This document shows positions 62,601-64,000 of a stretch of 64,000 nt of DNA, piece after piece; within the stretch, counting starts at the first letter, position 1, and the number at the start of each line of letters is the position of its first letter. Both the position numbers and the translations under genes were made by a program. The notes beneath the pieces were generated by a model. The model made no database searches. It was not told the DNA's origin and saw only the letters and a list, made by a program, of their open reading frames with translations. The stretch comes from Sphagnum magellanicum (Eukaryota; Streptophyta; Sphagnopsida; Sphagnales; Sphagnaceae): positions 13,392,001 through 13,456,000 of the forward strand of contig CM038920.1 of NCBI GenBank assembly GCA_021904315.1. The letters run 5' to 3'.

Positions 62601-64000
62601 GCATCCATTGATTGCTGAGTTGAATTTTTATCTCTTCTGCTATCATGGGCTGTTTGCTCAGCAAGTGATATTTTCTTCTGACAGGCTGGCCATGCCCTGG
62701 TTAGTCATTTCTACAGAATTGGACATGCGTGGCTGTGGTTGTATTCACGACCTTTTTTTTTTACTGAAATTTTGAATTTCCTGGAGCAGCTAGTTGCAAT
62801 TGTTTCCAATCATTTTCGAGCAAGGCTTTCAAAGGCCCTTGTTCTCACCAATAGGTATGACCAGAGGCTTCAAAACTTTGTTGAGCATCTGCAAATGTCT
62901 TAAGAAAATTAAAGGTGAATGACCAGGAAGGTGTACACTGGTTTTGTGAGCAGAGACTTGTTTAAAGCATGGGGAGTCATTGAGAAAATTGAAAATGAAT
63001 AAAGATGAATTCACACTGGTTTTGCAAATCCATAACTTGGGTAAAACACAACTAATCAGAAAATTTGTGTTTTTCTGTATACAGCATGCTTAAGACATGA
63101 GCAACAAAATATCCAATCACTTCATGCATAGCTAGTCTTCCACCCAAACTCTTTAGCAAGAAGCAGGTACTTATGTGTTCTCGGCAAATAAATAATCACA
63201 GTGGATTTGCTCGTTTATGTCAGGAAGTGGACAGCAACAATCGCTGAGGAAGAGAAAGATCGACTAACACCAGTAAGTTACTTGATTCTCCCTTGAGATC
63301 TCTCTTTTTTCATGTTCTGAAAACGTAGCCTAAGATTGCTGTCAAGCTGCAGACTATCAGGCAACCATCAAAAACGTTGTGGCATGCATTTTCCCCCTCT
63401 TGGAAGGCTGAAACTATCTCCTGATGAATGTACTTTTGATCATGGCACAGATTGTGGAGGCTTTAAGCACACGCTACTTGGGTCCTGACTACTCTCAGGT
63501 ACACCACATAACTCATCCACTTATATGTATAATGCTAGTTGGTGGAAGGCAGGAAACTTATCGTGACTAAAAGTCAAGTCCTTTTGTATGTGAAGATTTG
63601 ATAGATTGTGAGATGCCCTAGCCGTTTATGTCAAGTTGAGATGGGGTGTTTGTAATTGACAGGGTTAAATAGGGTTGGAAACAAGATCAAAAGTGGTTTG
63701 GTCTGGAAACTCATGTCAACAAATTGATTCTCACATCCATGATGTGTGTCTCCTAGAAGTTTCTTCAGAAATTCTTGCCATGCATGCAGCTGAAATCTAA
63801 GACTACAATAGGTCTGCAAGACTTGGATAGCCTGGCACAGCGGTCTTTCCCTCTCTGCATGCGTCACCTTTACACCAAGGTAAATCATCTTGGAAGTTTT
63901 CCTGTAGCTTGAAGTTTATTGTTTAATGTTTCCAAATAGAAATGATTCTGCAAAGGCTTCACCTTAATAATGGGTGCACCTGCCATAGGTTAAGGAGGAT
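59670..64000 (+). CDS. PRI2: DNA primase large subunit, 3' end outside the window
   Basis: Exons 59670-59844, 60080-60141, 60533-60636, 60871-60952, 61090-61149, 61761-61818, 62132-62151, 62511-62594, 62790-62854, 63224-63272, 63451-63498, 63790-63879 and 63989 onward join in phase. The product matches plant PRI2: SIEEFEQFALDRLR, HFVLRLVYCRTEELRRWFL, METTLFRQRF, VPFEEVPELVASRRVFLQRG, LSKALVLTNRKWT, IVEALSTRYLGPDYSQ and FPLCMRHLY. The last holds the first of the four cysteines that bind the 4Fe-4S cluster; the others lie beyond 64000. With the small subunit and DNA polymerase alpha this subunit makes the RNA primer in the nucleus. The start ATG follows the E2F-site promoter. The N-terminus has a Gly-rich run absent from most relatives. 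Exon 7 is only 20 nt. Confidence 0.95.
61395..61582. repeat. Foldback element in PRI2 intron 5
   Basis: Arms of about 46 bp at each end are near-perfect inverted copies, both holding 'catgaagcatacaagttcaa' or its complement. Total about 188 bp, AT-rich, no frame. It may be a small MITE; no target duplication is seen. Confidence 0.75.

Noticed and set aside
1-64000. CRISPR arrays, operons, prophage or bacterial features
   Set aside because: Genes have spliceosomal introns and plant-specific families; tandem arrays lack the uniform repeats and spacers of CRISPR.

Overview
This 64 kb window is nuclear DNA from a land plant. The protein-coding genes have canonical GT-AG introns, mostly 100-800 bp, and plant-specific families are present: a DYW-type PPR editing factor, an ABCG1/2/6/16/20-like half transporter, an IRX10-type GT47 enzyme and a PLUTO-type nucleobase carrier. 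The repeat units of the PPR protein resemble those I recall from seed-free plants such as ferns, lycophytes or mosses, so I lean that way with low confidence. Intergenic DNA is very AT-rich and holds old Ty1/copia and Ty3/chromovirus remains, several MITE families and many 45-120 bp tandem repeats.

Layout. 1-9 kb: AT-rich intergenic DNA with a 60-bp repeat field, copia relics and two MITEs. 9.16-14.16 kb: ABCG transporter (+, 5 exons), with tandem repeats in its leader, introns 1 and 4, and the 3' flank. 15.8-21.2 kb: SRP68 (-, 13 exons), convergent with the ABCG gene. 21.5-25.9 kb: gene-free AT-rich DNA. 25.95-28.14 kb: PPR-DYW gene (-) whose upstream exon adds a PDF motif known from organellar ssDNA-binding (OSB) proteins. 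29.17-29.56 kb: a well-preserved MITE. 30.1-34.2 kb: a decayed alanyl-tRNA synthetase gene (+) that still has its introns, followed by a 49-bp perfect inverted repeat. 35.3-36.1 kb: tandem AT repeats. 37.2-39.87 kb: IRX10-like xylan xylosyltransferase (+, 5 exons). 40-46.6 kb: intergenic DNA with an 81-bp in-frame minisatellite. 46.6-52.6 kb: a broken chromovirus with one LTR, bracketed by a 364-bp direct duplication. 53.7-56.1 kb: NCS1/PLUTO transporter (-, 3 exons). 57.6-59.35 kb: inverted MITE copies. 59.67 kb to the window end: DNA primase large subunit (+, 13 exons visible, the last running out of the window), with an E2F-site promoter and a 20-nt microexon.

The genes are unrelated housekeeping and cell-wall functions and form no operon or pathway. 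I found no convincing new multi-gene system. The most unusual items are the PDF-PPR-DYW fusion, the intron-bearing AlaRS pseudogene with an inverted exon copy, the chromovirus with a 364-bp flanking duplication, and the repeat-laden ABCG gene in which a splice acceptor has been copied. All exon structures were read by eye from reading frames, splice sites and family similarity; no search was run.
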